Positions 36,848 to 47,057 of a DNA stretch of 64,000 nucleotides are shown here, piece after piece. The position numbers and the translations under genes are program-made. The DNA comes from Bacillus sp. M6-12 (GTDB lineage: Bacteria; Bacillota; Bacilli; Bacillales; DSM-1321). The notes beneath the pieces were generated by a model. The model had not been told where the DNA came from and did no database searches. It was given only the letters and a program-made list of their open reading frames with translations. The stretch's first letter is position 1. Every line of letters starts with the position of its first letter. The stretch lies in NCBI RefSeq assembly GCF_002860285.1, contig NZ_PGVF01000027.1, positions 124,001 to 188,000 of the forward strand, written 5' to 3'.

Positions 36848-36911
36848 CCATAAATATTAGAGTTTGTTTAGGAAAGTGTTTTATGCTATAGTGAGGTAAA
36901 ATTGATGATCA

Positions 36912-36992
36912 AACCGCCAATAGTGCCCAGCCGTTACCACACTGTGTTAGCGGCTGTTTTTTAGCAGGCGGTTGCGGTGGCGCCTAAACAGT
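36912..36992 (+). promoter_or_regulatory. Structured leader with terminator between ispA and dxs
   Basis: CAGCCGTTACCACA pairs with TGTGTTAGCGGCTG (two mismatches) and is followed by TTTTTT (36928-36962), a terminator. It is enclosed by a second stem, AACCGCC (36912-36918) / GGCGGTT (36967-36973). GCCCA inside the outer stem can pair with TGGGC beyond it. Nested and competing stems in front of dxs look like an attenuator; it matches no riboswitch class I know. Confidence 0.55.
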
Positions 36993-37031
36993 GGGCCCTG
37001 AAACAATCAGAAAGAAAGCGAGTGATCCTAT

Positions 37032-38924
37032 TTGGATCTTCTATCAATACAAGACCCGACTTTTTTAAAACATTTAAATAATGACCAACTTGAAGAGCTG
37101 AGCAGTGAAATCAGGCAATTCCTGATTGAAAAATTATCTGTAACCGGAGGACATATTGGCCCCAATCTTGGAGTGGTAGAACTTACGGTTGCATTGCATA
37201 AGGAATTTAACAGTCCCGTTGATAAAATTATCTGGGATGTCGGCCATCAATCGTATGTCCATAAGATTCTGACCGGACGGGCTGGCGAGTTTGATACGCT
37301 CCGTAAATATCAGGGGTTATGCGGCTTCCCGAAGCGGTCCGAAAGTGAGCACGATGTCTGGGAAACCGGTCATAGCTCTACTTCCCTGTCAGCAGCAATG
37401 GGAATGGCGATTGCAAGGGATCTGAAAAAAGAAGAAAGCTATATTCTGCCGGTTATCGGAGATGGAGCGCTTACGGGTGGTATGGCCCTTGAAGCGTTAA
37501 ATCATATTGGCCATGAGAAAAAAGATATAATCGTCATCCTGAATGATAATGAAATGTCAATTGCCCCCAATGTAGGTGCACTGCACAACGTCCTGGGCAG
37601 GCTGCGGACAGCAGGCAAATACAACTGGGTGAAGGATGAGCTTGAGTATTTGCTGAAGAAAGTTCCGGCTGTTGGAGGAAAGCTGGCTTCAACTGCTGAG
37701 CGGGTAAAGGACAGTTTAAAATATTTGTTCGTTTCCGGAATGTTTTTTGAAGAGCTTGGGTTTACATATCTTGGCCCGGTTGATGGACATAATTATGAAG
37801 CTTTATTTGAAAACCTGCGTTATGCCAAAAAAACCTCGGGACCTGTCCTGCTTCATGTAATTACAAAAAAAGGAAAAGGCTATAATCCTGCCGAGAGTGA
37901 TAAAATTGGTACTTGGCATGGTACGGGCCCTTATAAAATCGAGACTGGTGATTTTGTTAAGCCAGGGAACACGCCACCGGCCTGGAGCAAGCTGGTCAGT
38001 GAAACAGTCCGGGAGATTGCACGGGAGGATGAGAGAGTCGTCGCGATTACCCCAGCAATGCCGGTTGGTTCCAAGCTCGAAGGATTTGCCAGTGAATTTC
38101 CTGAACGAATGTATGATGTTGGAATAGCCGAGCAGCATGCGGCGACAGTGGCTGCAGGATTAGCGACGCAAAATATGAAACCGTTCCTTGCTATTTACTC
38201 TACATTCCTGCAAAGAGCATATGACCAAATGGTCCATGATATCACTCGTCAGAACCTCAATGTATTCATTGGAATTGATCGTGCCGGATTGGTAGGGGCA
38301 GACGGAGAAACCCACCAGGGAGTTTTCGACATTGCGTTCCTGCGGCATTTGCCTAATATGGTTCTAATGATGCCAAAGGATGAAAATGAAGGCCGCAATA
38401 TGGTATACACTGCCTTAAAGTACGATGATGGTCCAATTGCCATGCGGTTCCCGCGCGGAGAAGGCCTCGGCGTTCCGATTGATGAACAGTTTACACGTCT
38501 CCCAATTGGTTCATGGGAAGTTTTGAGGGACGGAAAGGATGCTGCTATTCTTACATTTGGAACAACAATTCCAATGGCAATGGAAGCTGCTGAAATTCTT
38601 AGCAGCCAGGGGGTTTCCGTCCAAGTTATCAATGCACGTTTCATAAAACCTTTGGATGAAACGCTGCTGAAAGAATTATTTAAGCTGAAAATGCCAATTT
38701 TAACGATAGAAGAAGCCGTCTTGCAGGGCGGATTTGGCAGTGCTGTCCTTGAATATGCAAATGAGAGCGGGTACCATGATGCAGTTATCGACAGAATGGG
38801 TATCCCTGACAGATATATAGAGCATGGCTCTGTAAATAAACTGCTGGAAGAGATTGGTTTAACAGTAGAAAACACGGTTAAAAGAATCAATTTGATTACA
38901 CCAAAAAAGCAAAAAAGGGCATGA
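37032..38924 (+). CDS. dxs: 1-deoxy-D-xylulose-5-phosphate synthase
   Basis: 630-residue thiamine-diphosphate enzyme joining pyruvate and glyceraldehyde 3-phosphate, first step of the MEP pathway. Seen: [16 protein letters not shown] near residue 63, the ThDP motif [18 protein letters not shown] ... [12 protein letters not shown] near residues 138-180, and [18 protein letters not shown] near residue 417. TTG start; the ribosome site (GCGAGTGA) is weak, which fits control by the upstream leader. Confidence 0.95.
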   Translation: MDLLSIQDPTFLKHLNNDQLEELSSEIRQFLIEKLSVTGGHIGPNLGVVELTVALHKEFNSPVDKIIWDVGHQSYVHKILTGRAGEFDTLRKYQGLCGFPKRSESEHDVWETGHSSTSLSAAMGMAIARDLKKEESYILPVIGDGALTGGMALEALNHIGHEKKDIIVILNDNEMSIAPNVGALHNVLGRLRTAGKYNWVKDELEYLLKKVPAVGGKLASTAERVKDSLKYLFVSGMFFEELGFTYLGPVDGHNYEALFENLRYAKKTSGPVLLHVITKKGKGYNPAESDKIGTWHGTGPYKIETGDFVKPGNTPPAWSKLVSETVREIAREDERVVAITPAMPVGSKLEGFASEFPERMYDVGIAEQHAATVAAGLATQNMKPFLAIYSTFLQRAYDQMVHDITRQNLNVFIGIDRAGLVGADGETHQGVFDIAFLRHLPNMVLMMPKDENEGRNMVYTALKYDDGPIAMRFPRGEGLGVPIDEQFTRLPIGSWEVLRDGKDAAILTFGTTIPMAMEAAEILSSQGVSVQVINARFIKPLDETLLKELFKLKMPILTIEEAVLQGGFGSAVLEYANESGYHDAVIDRMGIPDRYIEHGSVNKLLEEIGLTVENTVKRINLITPKKQKRA

Positions 38925-38928
38925 CAAC

Positions 38929-39768
38929 ATGAAGGTAAAAAAAGAAAGACTCGATGTATTGCTCGTGGAGCAAGGATTAGCAGAAACCAGAGAAAAAGCA
39001 AAACGGTATATAATGGCAGGCCAGATATACGGAAACGAAGTAAGGCTTGATAAGCCTGGGGAAAAGATTCCTGTCGATACCGCCCTCACTATTAAAGGAA
39101 AAGTGATGCCCTATGTTTCAAGGGGCGGACTCAAGCTGGAAAAAGCATTGAAAACCTTTGATCTTCAAATGGAAGGTAAAATTCTTCTTGACATTGGGGC
39201 GTCAACAGGCGGCTTTACGGATTGCGCTCTCCAGAATGGAGCTAAGATGTCTTATGCACTGGATGTTGGCTATAACCAGCTTGCCTGGAAGCTGCGCCAG
39301 GATGAAAGAGTGAAAGTAATGGAGCGGACTAATTTCCGCTATGTTACACCTGCTGACCTTGGCGGAGAGATGCCAAATTTTGCAAGCATAGATGTATCAT
39401 TTATCTCTTTAACCCTAATTTTGCCAGTCCTTAAAACACTGCTTGTTTCGGGTAGTGATGTTGTAGCACTAGTAAAGCCGCAATTTGAAGCAGGCAAGGA
39501 ACAGGTTGGAAAAAAGGGTATAGTGCGGGAACCAAAAATCCATAAGGAAGTGCTTAGCAAAATCATCAGCTTTGCCCAAGGTGAAGGGTATGATATAAAA
39601 GATGCTTCTTTTTCTCCAATTAAAGGAGGAGAAGGGAACATTGAATTTTTGCTGCACTTATTATGGTCAGGCCAAAAGGAAACTGGGGATATCTTTCTAA
39701 AACAATCAGTTGAAGAAATTGTAAAAGATGCCCATGAACAGCTAAAGCAAGCTAAAATTGAAGAATAA
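38929..39768 (+). CDS. yqxC: TlyA-type rRNA 2'-O-methyltransferase YqxC
   Basis: 279 residues: N-terminal S4 RNA-binding domain (RLDVLLVEQGLAETREKAKRYIMAG) and a FtsJ-like methyltransferase domain with the SAM loop LLDIGASTGGFTDCAL near residue 84 and DVSFISLTLILP near residue 152. Homologues methylate 16S/23S rRNA cytidines (TlyA). Starts 4 bases after dxs; ends at a strong terminator. Confidence 0.9.
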   Translation: MKVKKERLDVLLVEQGLAETREKAKRYIMAGQIYGNEVRLDKPGEKIPVDTALTIKGKVMPYVSRGGLKLEKALKTFDLQMEGKILLDIGASTGGFTDCALQNGAKMSYALDVGYNQLAWKLRQDERVKVMERTNFRYVTPADLGGEMPNFASIDVSFISLTLILPVLKTLLVSGSDVVALVKPQFEAGKEQVGKKGIVREPKIHKEVLSKIISFAQGEGYDIKDASFSPIKGGEGNIEFLLHLLWSGQKETGDIFLKQSVEEIVKDAHEQLKQAKIEE

Positions 39769-39774
39769 CTATGA

Positions 39775-39813
39775 AAACCCCGCCAACCCTTGCTCCCTGT
39801 TGGCGGGGTTTAT
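39775..39813 (+). terminator. Terminator of the xseA-yqxC unit
   Basis: AAACCCCGCCAA pairs with TTGGCGGGGTTT around a CCCTTGCTCCCTG loop. The 237 bases to ahrC contain no gene; no ARG box was recognised there. Confidence 0.9.
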
Positions 39814-40050
39814 TTCCTTTCATACCCTAAAAGTGAACATCAGAATCTCGGGACAGTCACTTGATTATTTTCAGAAGCCTCTAATAAACCAGGTGAAATA
39901 AAGGAAAAGTAAACAAAAAGGCGAATACTGTAATATATAGACGTTATTTGAAGAAAAAAATTGTACTATTTCTTTAAATCAGCTACGATTATTTTTGAAT
40001 ACGGCAACTGGCTATACAGTACTATTTATTTTTAATGAGGTGCTTTTAGG

Positions 40051-40500
40051 ATGAATAAAGGACAACGGCATATTAAAATCAGGGAAATTATCGCAAATAA
40101 TGATATAGATACGCAGGATGAACTGGTAGATGAATTAAGGAACGCTGGTTTTAATGTAACACAAGCCACCGTATCGAGGGATATTAAGGAACTCCACCTC
40201 GTTAAAGTACCTCTTATGGACGGAAGATACAAATACAGTCTCCCTGCGGATCAGCGGTTTAATCCACTGCAAAAATTAAGGCGTATATTGGTGGACGCAT
40301 TTGTCCGGATTGATTCAGCGAGCCATTTGCTTGTTATGAAAACACTTCCGGGAAATGCTCAAGCTATCGGCGCTCTTATAGATAACCTTGACTGGGACGA
40401 AATAATGGGTACAATTTGCGGAGATGATACTTGTCTGATTATTTGCCGAACCCCGGAAGATACAGAGAAAATAACAAACAGATTTTTAGAAATGCTCTAA
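40051..40500 (+). CDS. ahrC: Arginine repressor/activator AhrC (ArgR)
   Basis: 149 residues, identical length to B. subtilis AhrC. N-terminal winged helix ([44 protein letters not shown]) and a C-terminal arginine-binding oligomerisation domain with [32 protein letters not shown]. Represses arginine synthesis and activates its catabolism. Followed after 19 bases by recN. Confidence 0.96.
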   Translation: MNKGQRHIKIREIIANNDIDTQDELVDELRNAGFNVTQATVSRDIKELHLVKVPLMDGRYKYSLPADQRFNPLQKLRRILVDAFVRIDSASHLLVMKTLPGNAQAIGALIDNLDWDEIMGTICGDDTCLIICRTPEDTEKITNRFLEML

Positions 40501-40519
40501 TAAGGCGGGTGAACGAGAT

Positions 40520-42241
40520 TTGTTAATGGAATTATCGATTAGAAATTTTGCCATTATAGAAGCCCTTTCGATTTCTTTTGAAAAGGGCTTAACTGTATTA
40601 ACTGGCGAAACCGGTGCAGGAAAGTCCATAATAATTGATGCAATCCATCTGCTCGTTGGCGGCCGCGGATCTTCAGAGTTTGTCCGCCATGGCGAGTCCA
40701 AAGCAGAATTAGAAGGCCTGTTCCAAATTGAAGATGAGAACCATCCTATTATGGCCAAGGCGGCAGAATTCGGTATAGAAATAAGCGATGGAATGATTGT
40801 GCTGCGAAGGGATCTGTCGGCTGCGGGGAAAAGTGTTTGCCGTGTGAATGGAAAATTGGTCACAATCGCAGGGCTGAGGGAAATTGGCAGCACATTGATT
40901 GATATTCATGGCCAGCATGAGCATCAGGAGTTAATGGACAGCAGTCTCCATCTGCCCCTTCTTGATCAATTCGGAGGGGAAAAGTTGGCTGCCTCCCTCG
41001 CTGAATACCAGCTGCTTTACAAAGACTATGATTCAGCTTTGAAGCAGCTTAATAAGCTGAGCCAGGACGAAAAACAAATGGCTCATAGGCTCGACTTGAT
41101 CCAGTTTCAGTTCGATGAAATCCAGAAGGCAGATTTAAAGCTGAAGGAAGATGAAGAGCTCGGGGAAGAACGCAAGAAAATCAATAATTTCGAAAAAATT
41201 TATGAATCTCTGCAAACAAGTTATGAGGCACTTCGGGGCGAGCAGCGTGGCCTTGATTGGCTATCGGTTGCCATGAACAACCTGGAAGATGCAGCAAGCA
41301 TAGATGATTCCTTGAAAAATACGGCAGATACTGTTTCTAACAGCTATTATATCCTTGAAGACATTTTATCAACGATTAGCGAGCAGCTGGAAAACCTCGA
41401 ATATGACCCGGTCCGGCTAGATTGGATTGAAAGCCGCCTTAATGAAATAAATCAGCTAAAAAGAAAGTACGGAAATACAATAGAAGAAATAGTTGAATAT
41501 GGGGCAAAGATTGAAGAAGAAATCGAAACCCTTCAAAACAGGGAAACACATATTGCGAAGCTGCAAACACAGGTTAAATCGATTAAGGACGACCTTCTTG
41601 TGGAAGCGAAAAATCTATCACAGCTTAGGATGAAAGCAGCGAAACAGCTGACGAAGCTCATCCATCAGGAATTGAAAGAACTTTATATGGAAAAAACGAT
41701 TTTTGAAGTCCATTTTCATAAAACTGGCCAGGATTATTCCGAGTTCAGGGGCCAGGAAATCCTTAAGAACGGACTGGATGAACTTGAATTTTATATATCC
41801 ACTAATCCAGGGGAGCCTCTTAAACCTCTTTCAAAAATTGCCTCAGGTGGAGAGCTTTCCCGAATAATGCTTGCTTTGAAAAATATCTTTTCGAAGCATC
41901 AGGGAATTACTTCTATTATTTTTGATGAGGTCGATACAGGTGTAAGCGGCAGGGTGGCCCAGGCGATAGCTGAGAAAATTCACAGAGTCGCGGTTCATTC
42001 TCAGGTTCTGTGCATCTCCCATCTTCCTCAGGTGGCTGCAATGGCAGATACCCACTTGTTTATTGCCAAGGAAATTAAAGGCGGAAGAACGAAAACAAGT
42101 GTAACACCATTAAATGAACAAGAAAAAATAGATGAAATAGGCCGGATGATTTCAGGGGTGGAAATCACTGATCTAACTAAGCAGCATGCAAACGAGCTGC
42201 TGCTGCAGGCAAAGCAATTGAAAAAACTTTCCGCCAGTTAA
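40520..42241 (+). CDS. recN: DNA repair ATPase RecN
   Basis: 573-residue SMC-like protein recruited to double-strand breaks. Walker A GETGAGKSIII at residues 29-39, coiled-coil arms (about residues 150-370), ABC signature LSKIASGGELSRIMLALK near residue 435 and Walker B ITSIIFDEVDTGVSGRVAQAI near residue 470. The TTG at 40520 has GGCGGGTGA 7 bases upstream and is preferred to ATG two codons later. Confidence 0.96.
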   Translation: MLMELSIRNFAIIEALSISFEKGLTVLTGETGAGKSIIIDAIHLLVGGRGSSEFVRHGESKAELEGLFQIEDENHPIMAKAAEFGIEISDGMIVLRRDLSAAGKSVCRVNGKLVTIAGLREIGSTLIDIHGQHEHQELMDSSLHLPLLDQFGGEKLAASLAEYQLLYKDYDSALKQLNKLSQDEKQMAHRLDLIQFQFDEIQKADLKLKEDEELGEERKKINNFEKIYESLQTSYEALRGEQRGLDWLSVAMNNLEDAASIDDSLKNTADTVSNSYYILEDILSTISEQLENLEYDPVRLDWIESRLNEINQLKRKYGNTIEEIVEYGAKIEEEIETLQNRETHIAKLQTQVKSIKDDLLVEAKNLSQLRMKAAKQLTKLIHQELKELYMEKTIFEVHFHKTGQDYSEFRGQEILKNGLDELEFYISTNPGEPLKPLSKIASGGELSRIMLALKNIFSKHQGITSIIFDEVDTGVSGRVAQAIAEKIHRVAVHSQVLCISHLPQVAAMADTHLFIAKEIKGGRTKTSVTPLNEQEKIDEIGRMISGVEITDLTKQHANELLLQAKQLKKLSAS

Positions 42242-42323
42242 AGGAGTCTTGTGCAAAGATAAATTTTCCAGCTGTTTTCGGTTTTTTCTATTTACATGAT
42301 ATAGTTTACTCATTCATTGAAAT

Positions 42324-42353
42324 GCTATCCAAAAACGGATAGCTTTTATTTTG
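42324..42353 (+). terminator. Terminator of recN
   Basis: GCTATCC / GGATAGC, loop AAAAAC, tail TTTTATTTTG. Confidence 0.85.
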
Positions 42354-42439
42354 TCTCCGGGTTATAAATGGCTGTTGTGAGGGCTAAATTAAACATGTAG
42401 CCATTAGCGAAAGCAAAGAAGCGAGGAGAGGTGAATGGA

Positions 42440-43729
42440 TTGAAGTTTGTATGGTTAAACAGAATCATCGGTGGAATTCTCCTTGTTTCGCTATTACTAG
42501 CAGGTTTTTACCAGCCGCTACGTGAATACCTGTCCATCCCGCGAACAATTGTCCTTTTTGAAGGTGAAACATATAACATTCCTAAAGCGCTTCCTGTAAA
42601 TGCAACGGTTACAGCAGAAAAAAATGTAACTGTTAATGAACAAAGCGATTCCATTACTTTAGGGGCTGAGCACCCTGGAACAAATGAGCTGCTTCTGGAT
42701 TTTGCAGGTCTTCCAATCAAAAAAGTTGATGTGGAAGTGATCAAGAACTTTAAAGTAATACCCGGAGGACAATCCATTGGCGTGAAACTGAACACGCTTG
42801 GTGTACTTGTTGTTGGCCATCATTTGGTAAAAACAGCGGAAGGAAAAAAGTCACCGGGAGAAATTTCCCATATCCAGGTCGGGGATATTATAACCGAAAT
42901 CAACGGAAAGAAAATTGAAAAAATGTCAGATGTTTCACAATTAGTAAAACAGTCGGGAGAGGACAGCAAACCTCTTCGGCTGGTCATTAATCGGGAAAAT
43001 AAACTAATTAAAACATCGCTGGTTCCTTTAAAAGATAAAGATGAAGGCGTATATAAGCTCGGGTTGTATATCCGGGACTCAGCAGCCGGCATCGGGACTA
43101 TGACGTTCTACCATCCTGATACAAAGAAATACGGTGCTTTAGGCCACGTTATTTCGGATATGGATACGAAAAAACCAATTGTTGTGAAAGATGGGGAGGT
43201 TGTCCGCTCTACGGTCACATCGATTGATAAAGGCAGTAATGGTGATCCGGGGGAAAAGCTGGCCAGTTTTTCATCTGACCGGTCAGTAATCGGAAACATC
43301 GCAAAAAATAGTCCTTTCGGTATTTTTGGAAAACTAAAACAGCAAATTCCCAATGGCATTATGGATAAACCGCTGCCAATAACCTTATCTCATGAAGTCA
43401 AGGAAGGACCTGCTCAGATATTAACGGTATTGGACGGGTCAACAGTTCAACCGTTTGATATCGAGATCGTCAGTACAATTCCTCAAAAATTCCCTGCAAC
43501 AAAAGGAATGGTACTAAAAGTAACAGATCCAGAACTTCTTGAGAAAACAGGAGGAATTGTCCAAGGGATGAGCGGCAGCCCGATTATTCAAGATGGAAAA
43601 CTAATAGGTGCAGTTACTCATGTATTTGTAAATGACCCCGCTAGCGGCTATGGAGTGCACATCGAATGGATGCTGAATGAAGCAGGTATTGATATTTATG
43701 ATAAGACAAATACAGCTGAAGCCAGCTGA
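42440..43729 (+). CDS. spoIVB: SpoIVB serine peptidase, sigma-K checkpoint signal
   Basis: 429-residue forespore-secreted peptidase that triggers pro-sigma-K processing by cleaving SpoIVFA. N-terminal membrane anchor ([16 protein letters not shown]), a PDZ domain ([21 protein letters not shown] to about residue 200), and an SA-clan S55 protease domain with [15 protein letters not shown] (catalytic His) and [13 protein letters not shown] (catalytic Ser near 380). TTG 42440 follows AGGTGA by 6 bases; GTG 42431 sits on the ribosome site. A sigma-F/G promoter is expected but not placed. Confidence 0.95.
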   Translation: MKFVWLNRIIGGILLVSLLLAGFYQPLREYLSIPRTIVLFEGETYNIPKALPVNATVTAEKNVTVNEQSDSITLGAEHPGTNELLLDFAGLPIKKVDVEVIKNFKVIPGGQSIGVKLNTLGVLVVGHHLVKTAEGKKSPGEISHIQVGDIITEINGKKIEKMSDVSQLVKQSGEDSKPLRLVINRENKLIKTSLVPLKDKDEGVYKLGLYIRDSAAGIGTMTFYHPDTKKYGALGHVISDMDTKKPIVVKDGEVVRSTVTSIDKGSNGDPGEKLASFSSDRSVIGNIAKNSPFGIFGKLKQQIPNGIMDKPLPITLSHEVKEGPAQILTVLDGSTVQPFDIEIVSTIPQKFPATKGMVLKVTDPELLEKTGGIVQGMSGSPIIQDGKLIGAVTHVFVNDPASGYGVHIEWMLNEAGIDIYDKTNTAEAS

Positions 43730-43755
43730 TTGGAAATAAACACCCTTTTTTACCT

Positions 43756-43786
43756 AACCTTGCCTCTCTAATGGCAGGGTTTTTTC
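43756..43786 (+). terminator. Terminator of spoIVB
   Basis: AACCTTGCC / GGCAGGGTT (one G-T pair), loop TCTCTAAT, T tail. Confidence 0.82.
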
Positions 43787-43825
43787 ATAAGTCTTTATTA
43801 ATAATGGCAAAAACCAAAGAGATTA

Positions 43826-43954
43826 TTCGACAAACTTTTGGTGTTTGTAAAAAAACAGTCGAAAACATGAGAAAAAGAGAGTAAAATAGAGCGTTAGGGT
43901 TATTTTTGATAAAAAAACAAAAATTAAAAGGATTTTGGTTCCCATTGTCGAAAG
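43826..43954 (+). promoter_or_regulatory. spo0A control region: 0A boxes, sigma-A-like and sigma-H promoters
   Basis: 0A-box-like sites TTCGACAAA (43826-43834, reverse), AGTCGAAAA (43857-43865) and TTGTCGAAAG (43945-43954); TTTGTAAAA at 43844 is a weaker one. A sigma-H promoter fits AAAGGATTT (43927-43935), 11-base spacer, GTCGAAA (43947-43953), so one 0A box covers its -10. A sigma-A-like promoter TCGAAA-17-TAAAAT (43859-43887) overlaps the middle box. The layout parallels the vegetative/sporulation promoter pair of B. subtilis spo0A. Confidence 0.65.
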
Positions 43955-44021
43955 GTTACCTTACAATATAATTTATAATATTTGGAAAGAAACATGAATT
44001 GTTCTTGAGGAGGAACCAAGG

Positions 44022-44813
44022 GTGACAAAAATAAAAGTGTGTGTCGTGGATGATAATAGAGAACTCGTGGGGTTATTAGGAGAATACATTTCTTCCCAGG
44101 ATGATATGGAAGTGGTAGGTGTAGCGCACAATGGCCAGGATTGCTTAACCCTGCTGGAGAATGTCAACCCTGACATCTTGCTGCTCGATATTATTATGCC
44201 CCATCTGGATGGGCTGGCTGTACTTGAAAAGCTTCGTGAGTCACAAAAAGCTTCCATGCCTAATGTCATTATGCTTACTGCCTTTGGCCAGGAGGATTTA
44301 ACAAAAAAGGCTGTTGATTTAGGGGCATCATATTTTATTTTAAAACCATTTGACATGGAAAACCTTACAAGCCATATCCGTCAGGTCAGCGGAAAAACAA
44401 GCACCTTTACTAAAAAGGCTTCTTCCTTTTCTTTCAGAAGCACCCCTGATAATAAGCCAAAAAATCTTGATGCCAGCATAACAAGCATTATCCATGAAAT
44501 TGGCGTACCTGCTCACATAAAGGGCTATCTATACTTAAGAGAGGCTATCTCCATGGTTTACAACGACATAGAGCTCCTTGGTTCCATTACGAAAGTTTTA
44601 TACCCGGATATTGCAAAGAAATACAATACAACCGCCAGCCGAGTTGAACGTGCGATTCGACATGCTATCGAAGTAGCTTGGAGCAGGGGGAATATTGAAT
44701 CGATCTCATCACTTTTTGGATATACCGTTAGTATGTCAAAAGCAAAGCCGACGAACTCCGAATTCATCGCCATGGTTGCTGACAAGCTTCGTCTTGAACA
44801 TAAGGCTTCTTGA
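44022..44813 (+). CDS. spo0A: Master sporulation response regulator Spo0A
   Basis: 263 residues. Receiver domain with acidic DD pair at 10-11, phospho-acceptor Asp56 in [14 protein letters not shown] and LKPFD Lys, then a hinge and the C-terminal DNA-binding effector domain ([25 protein letters not shown]; recognition helix [18 protein letters not shown]). Controls entry to sporulation, cannibalism and biofilm genes. GTG start, GAGGAGG 8 bases upstream. Confidence 0.97.
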   Translation: MTKIKVCVVDDNRELVGLLGEYISSQDDMEVVGVAHNGQDCLTLLENVNPDILLLDIIMPHLDGLAVLEKLRESQKASMPNVIMLTAFGQEDLTKKAVDLGASYFILKPFDMENLTSHIRQVSGKTSTFTKKASSFSFRSTPDNKPKNLDASITSIIHEIGVPAHIKGYLYLREAISMVYNDIELLGSITKVLYPDIAKKYNTTASRVERAIRHAIEVAWSRGNIESISSLFGYTVSMSKAKPTNSEFIAMVADKLRLEHKAS

Positions 44814-44867
44814 AACGGTTAGGGGTACGACACCATGGCTGCCGTGCCAAATTTATTTCATTCCTTG

Positions 44868-44897
44868 GACCAATGAGTTAATTCATTGGTCTTTTCT
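44868..44897 (+). terminator. Terminator of spo0A
   Basis: GACCAATGA / TCATTGGTC, loop GTTAAT, TTTTC tail. Confidence 0.85.
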
Positions 44898-45113
44898 TAT
44901 GGGGAAATATCGCTATTGTTTGTTTAGTATATAAATTTGTCAAAAATTTAAAATGATATACAAGAAAAATTGACAATTTGGGAAATTTTTCACAAAGTGA
45001 AATTGTTTTATTTTATACTAGAAGGTAAGGCTTATGCATTTTTTTCGGCGGATAAGATAGATAAAATTATATTTTTTTTAATATAAATCCGCTTTCCATC
45101 CGCATTAAGCAGA

Positions 45114-45268
45114 ACACAGACTAAGTGCGCCAGTGCTGTAACTTACCTTGTTACAACATTTTTCCTGGAACAACGTCTGTGTGACCCACATCCTCACCAA
45201 GCTATCGCTTTGTTTCGTGCGAGGTATCGCTGCAGAAGCTTTCCTTGTCCTGTGGGCCTCAACTAAGT
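45114..45268 (+). ncRNA. Structured leader or intergenic element before the FapA-like gene
   Basis: Two compact folds in tandem. Fold 1: ACACAGAC (45114-45121) / GTCTGTGT (45175-45182), enclosing CCAG/CTGG and TGTAAC/GTTACA hairpins. Fold 2: CCCACA (45185-45190) / TGTGGG (45251-45256). ACTAAGT repeats directly at 45120 and 45262. It lies in the 519-base gap between spo0A and the FapA-like gene; 44898-45113 shows only AT-rich DNA with possible promoter fragments. No known riboswitch class is matched, so cis-RNA or a repeat element are both open. Confidence 0.4.
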
Positions 45269-45332
45269 CTGAATCATCGCCTTTTAAAGTCTTACCAATC
45301 GGCGAGTTTTCTAATTGGAAGGATAGATATCG

Positions 45333-46910
45333 ATGGAAATAGTGAGTAATGAGTTCCTTATACTTGAGGAGGAAAATGGATCTGTTTTTGCGACAGTAAC
45401 AAAAAAAGGTTTTCCTCTTCTTATGATCAATCAGCTGCTTTCCGGCTTTCCCCGGGTAAACCTTAATAAGTTTATGGTGCTAAAGGAAGCGATTGAAACT
45501 GCTTCCGGGGAAAAGGTTGAGGTCGGTTTGGTTAAGGCTGAAGTGGAGTGTATTCTTTCCAAGGACCTTATGACTGCTAAAATTCGGTTAAACTGCTTGC
45601 AAGAAGATTTAGCCGGTAACAACGATAAATACGTGTCTAATATTCTTGATTTGCTGCATTATCACAACGTCCGCGAAGGAATTAAGGTGCAGATATTGCA
45701 TAGCGGTCTGGAAGCAGGGAAAGAAATAATTATCGCTACAGGCACTGAGCCAATTAATGGTGAGGATGCAGCGGTGATTTATTTTAAAAGATCTGATAGA
45801 AAGCCAAAAATCATGGAAGACGGAAAAGCTAATTATTATGAGATGAATTTTATAGATGAAGTAAAAAAGGGTGACTGGCTGGGAGAGAAAATCCCCCCTA
45901 AAGATGGAAAGCCTGGCAAGACGGTTACAGGAGACTTTATCCTTCCTAAACCAGGGAAAAATAAAAAGCTTTTTTATGATCATAAAACAATTGGCGAGTA
46001 TGAGGAAGATGGAAAAACTGTCCTGCGCGCACTCATCGATGGTGTAGTTGAATTCCAAAGCGGCAAAATCGTAGTCGGTGATCATTTAGTTATTGATGGT
46101 GATGTTGGCATCGAAACCGGAAATGTTGATTTCATTGGCAGCATCACGGTTAAGGGAACGGTTATGGACGGATTTACGGTTACCGCAACAAAGGATATTT
46201 CCATCATGAGCGAGCTGGGAATAAGCGGGATTAACCGGCTGGAATCAAAGACAGGCGATATCTTTATAAAGGGCGGAATTTTTGGGAAGGGGCAGTCCAT
46301 CGTTACAGCTGCAAGAAATATTTATCTAAAGCATGCCAATGAGTGCACTTTAGAAGCTGGAGAAAACATTCATATCGGCTTTTATTCCCTTGGATCTGTT
46401 TTAAGGGCGAAGAACATTATTGCAGATGGAACAAAAGGGAAGCTCATTGGCGGAGTTATTGAAGCCCGCAGCAAAGTGACTGCCGGAATAATCGGAAACA
46501 AAATGGAACGGAAAACGGTTATCCAGGTCGCCGGCTTTAATCGGGAAAAACTGAAAGCCGAGCTGGATGAAATGCTAATGGAATATAAGCAAAAGGTGAT
46601 GGAGGTTGAAAAGCTTAAACGGAAGCTCGAAGTATATGACAGCTTTATTGGTCAGCTTAATTCATCCCAAAATCAGCAATTTGAAGAAACAAGAGACTAT
46701 TTTGATGCTTTGATGCATAGCATCTTCACATTTGAAGAAAAGCGTAAATCCATTATGGAAATGCTTGAGACGAAAGGGGAAGGCGAAGTCTTTATCGGCC
46801 AAATTGCATTTCCGGATACACAGCTTGAAATTAAGCATCTAAGGAAAAAACTGAATTCGGCGACAAAAGGCACTTTCTATGCAGAAAATAATAATTTGCA
46901 CTACGAGTAG
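45333..46910 (+). CDS. FapA/DUF342 family protein
   Basis: 525 residues. N-terminal alpha/beta domain, then a right-handed parallel-beta (polymer-forming/bactofilin-like) region in DUF342 proteins: repeated GD-hydrophobic-I-x-G turns such as VIDGDVGIETGNVDFIGSITVKGTVMDG (about residues 250-280) and GDIFIKGGIFGKGQSI, ending in a coiled coil (about residues 405-445). The family includes FapA (flagellar assembly protein A); its cellular role in Bacillaceae is unclear. No flagellar gene is nearby. ATG has GGAAGGA upstream. Confidence 0.82.
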   Translation: MEIVSNEFLILEEENGSVFATVTKKGFPLLMINQLLSGFPRVNLNKFMVLKEAIETASGEKVEVGLVKAEVECILSKDLMTAKIRLNCLQEDLAGNNDKYVSNILDLLHYHNVREGIKVQILHSGLEAGKEIIIATGTEPINGEDAAVIYFKRSDRKPKIMEDGKANYYEMNFIDEVKKGDWLGEKIPPKDGKPGKTVTGDFILPKPGKNKKLFYDHKTIGEYEEDGKTVLRALIDGVVEFQSGKIVVGDHLVIDGDVGIETGNVDFIGSITVKGTVMDGFTVTATKDISIMSELGISGINRLESKTGDIFIKGGIFGKGQSIVTAARNIYLKHANECTLEAGENIHIGFYSLGSVLRAKNIIADGTKGKLIGGVIEARSKVTAGIIGNKMERKTVIQVAGFNREKLKAELDEMLMEYKQKVMEVEKLKRKLEVYDSFIGQLNSSQNQQFEETRDYFDALMHSIFTFEEKRKSIMEMLETKGEGEVFIGQIAFPDTQLEIKHLRKKLNSATKGTFYAENNNLHYE

Positions 46911-47057
46911 GCTGGATCCTCTGTATTTATTGACGGAAAGAAGAGACCTGGCAAACGATTCAAAACCCTGAATCGGTGGAGGCTGTTGTTTCCCATAATT
47001 ATAATTAAGGGGAGATCACCTTTTGACAAAAAAATGCAGAATGAAAGGGTGTGCAGA

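Noticed and set aside
38249-39001. 250-codon minus-strand frame over the end of dxs and start of yqxC
   Set aside because: It is antisense to two well-supported genes and shows no ribosome site.
45148-45342. 64-codon open frame upstream of the FapA-like gene
   Set aside because: It coincides with the structured element and overlaps the FapA-like start; the composition is not protein-like.
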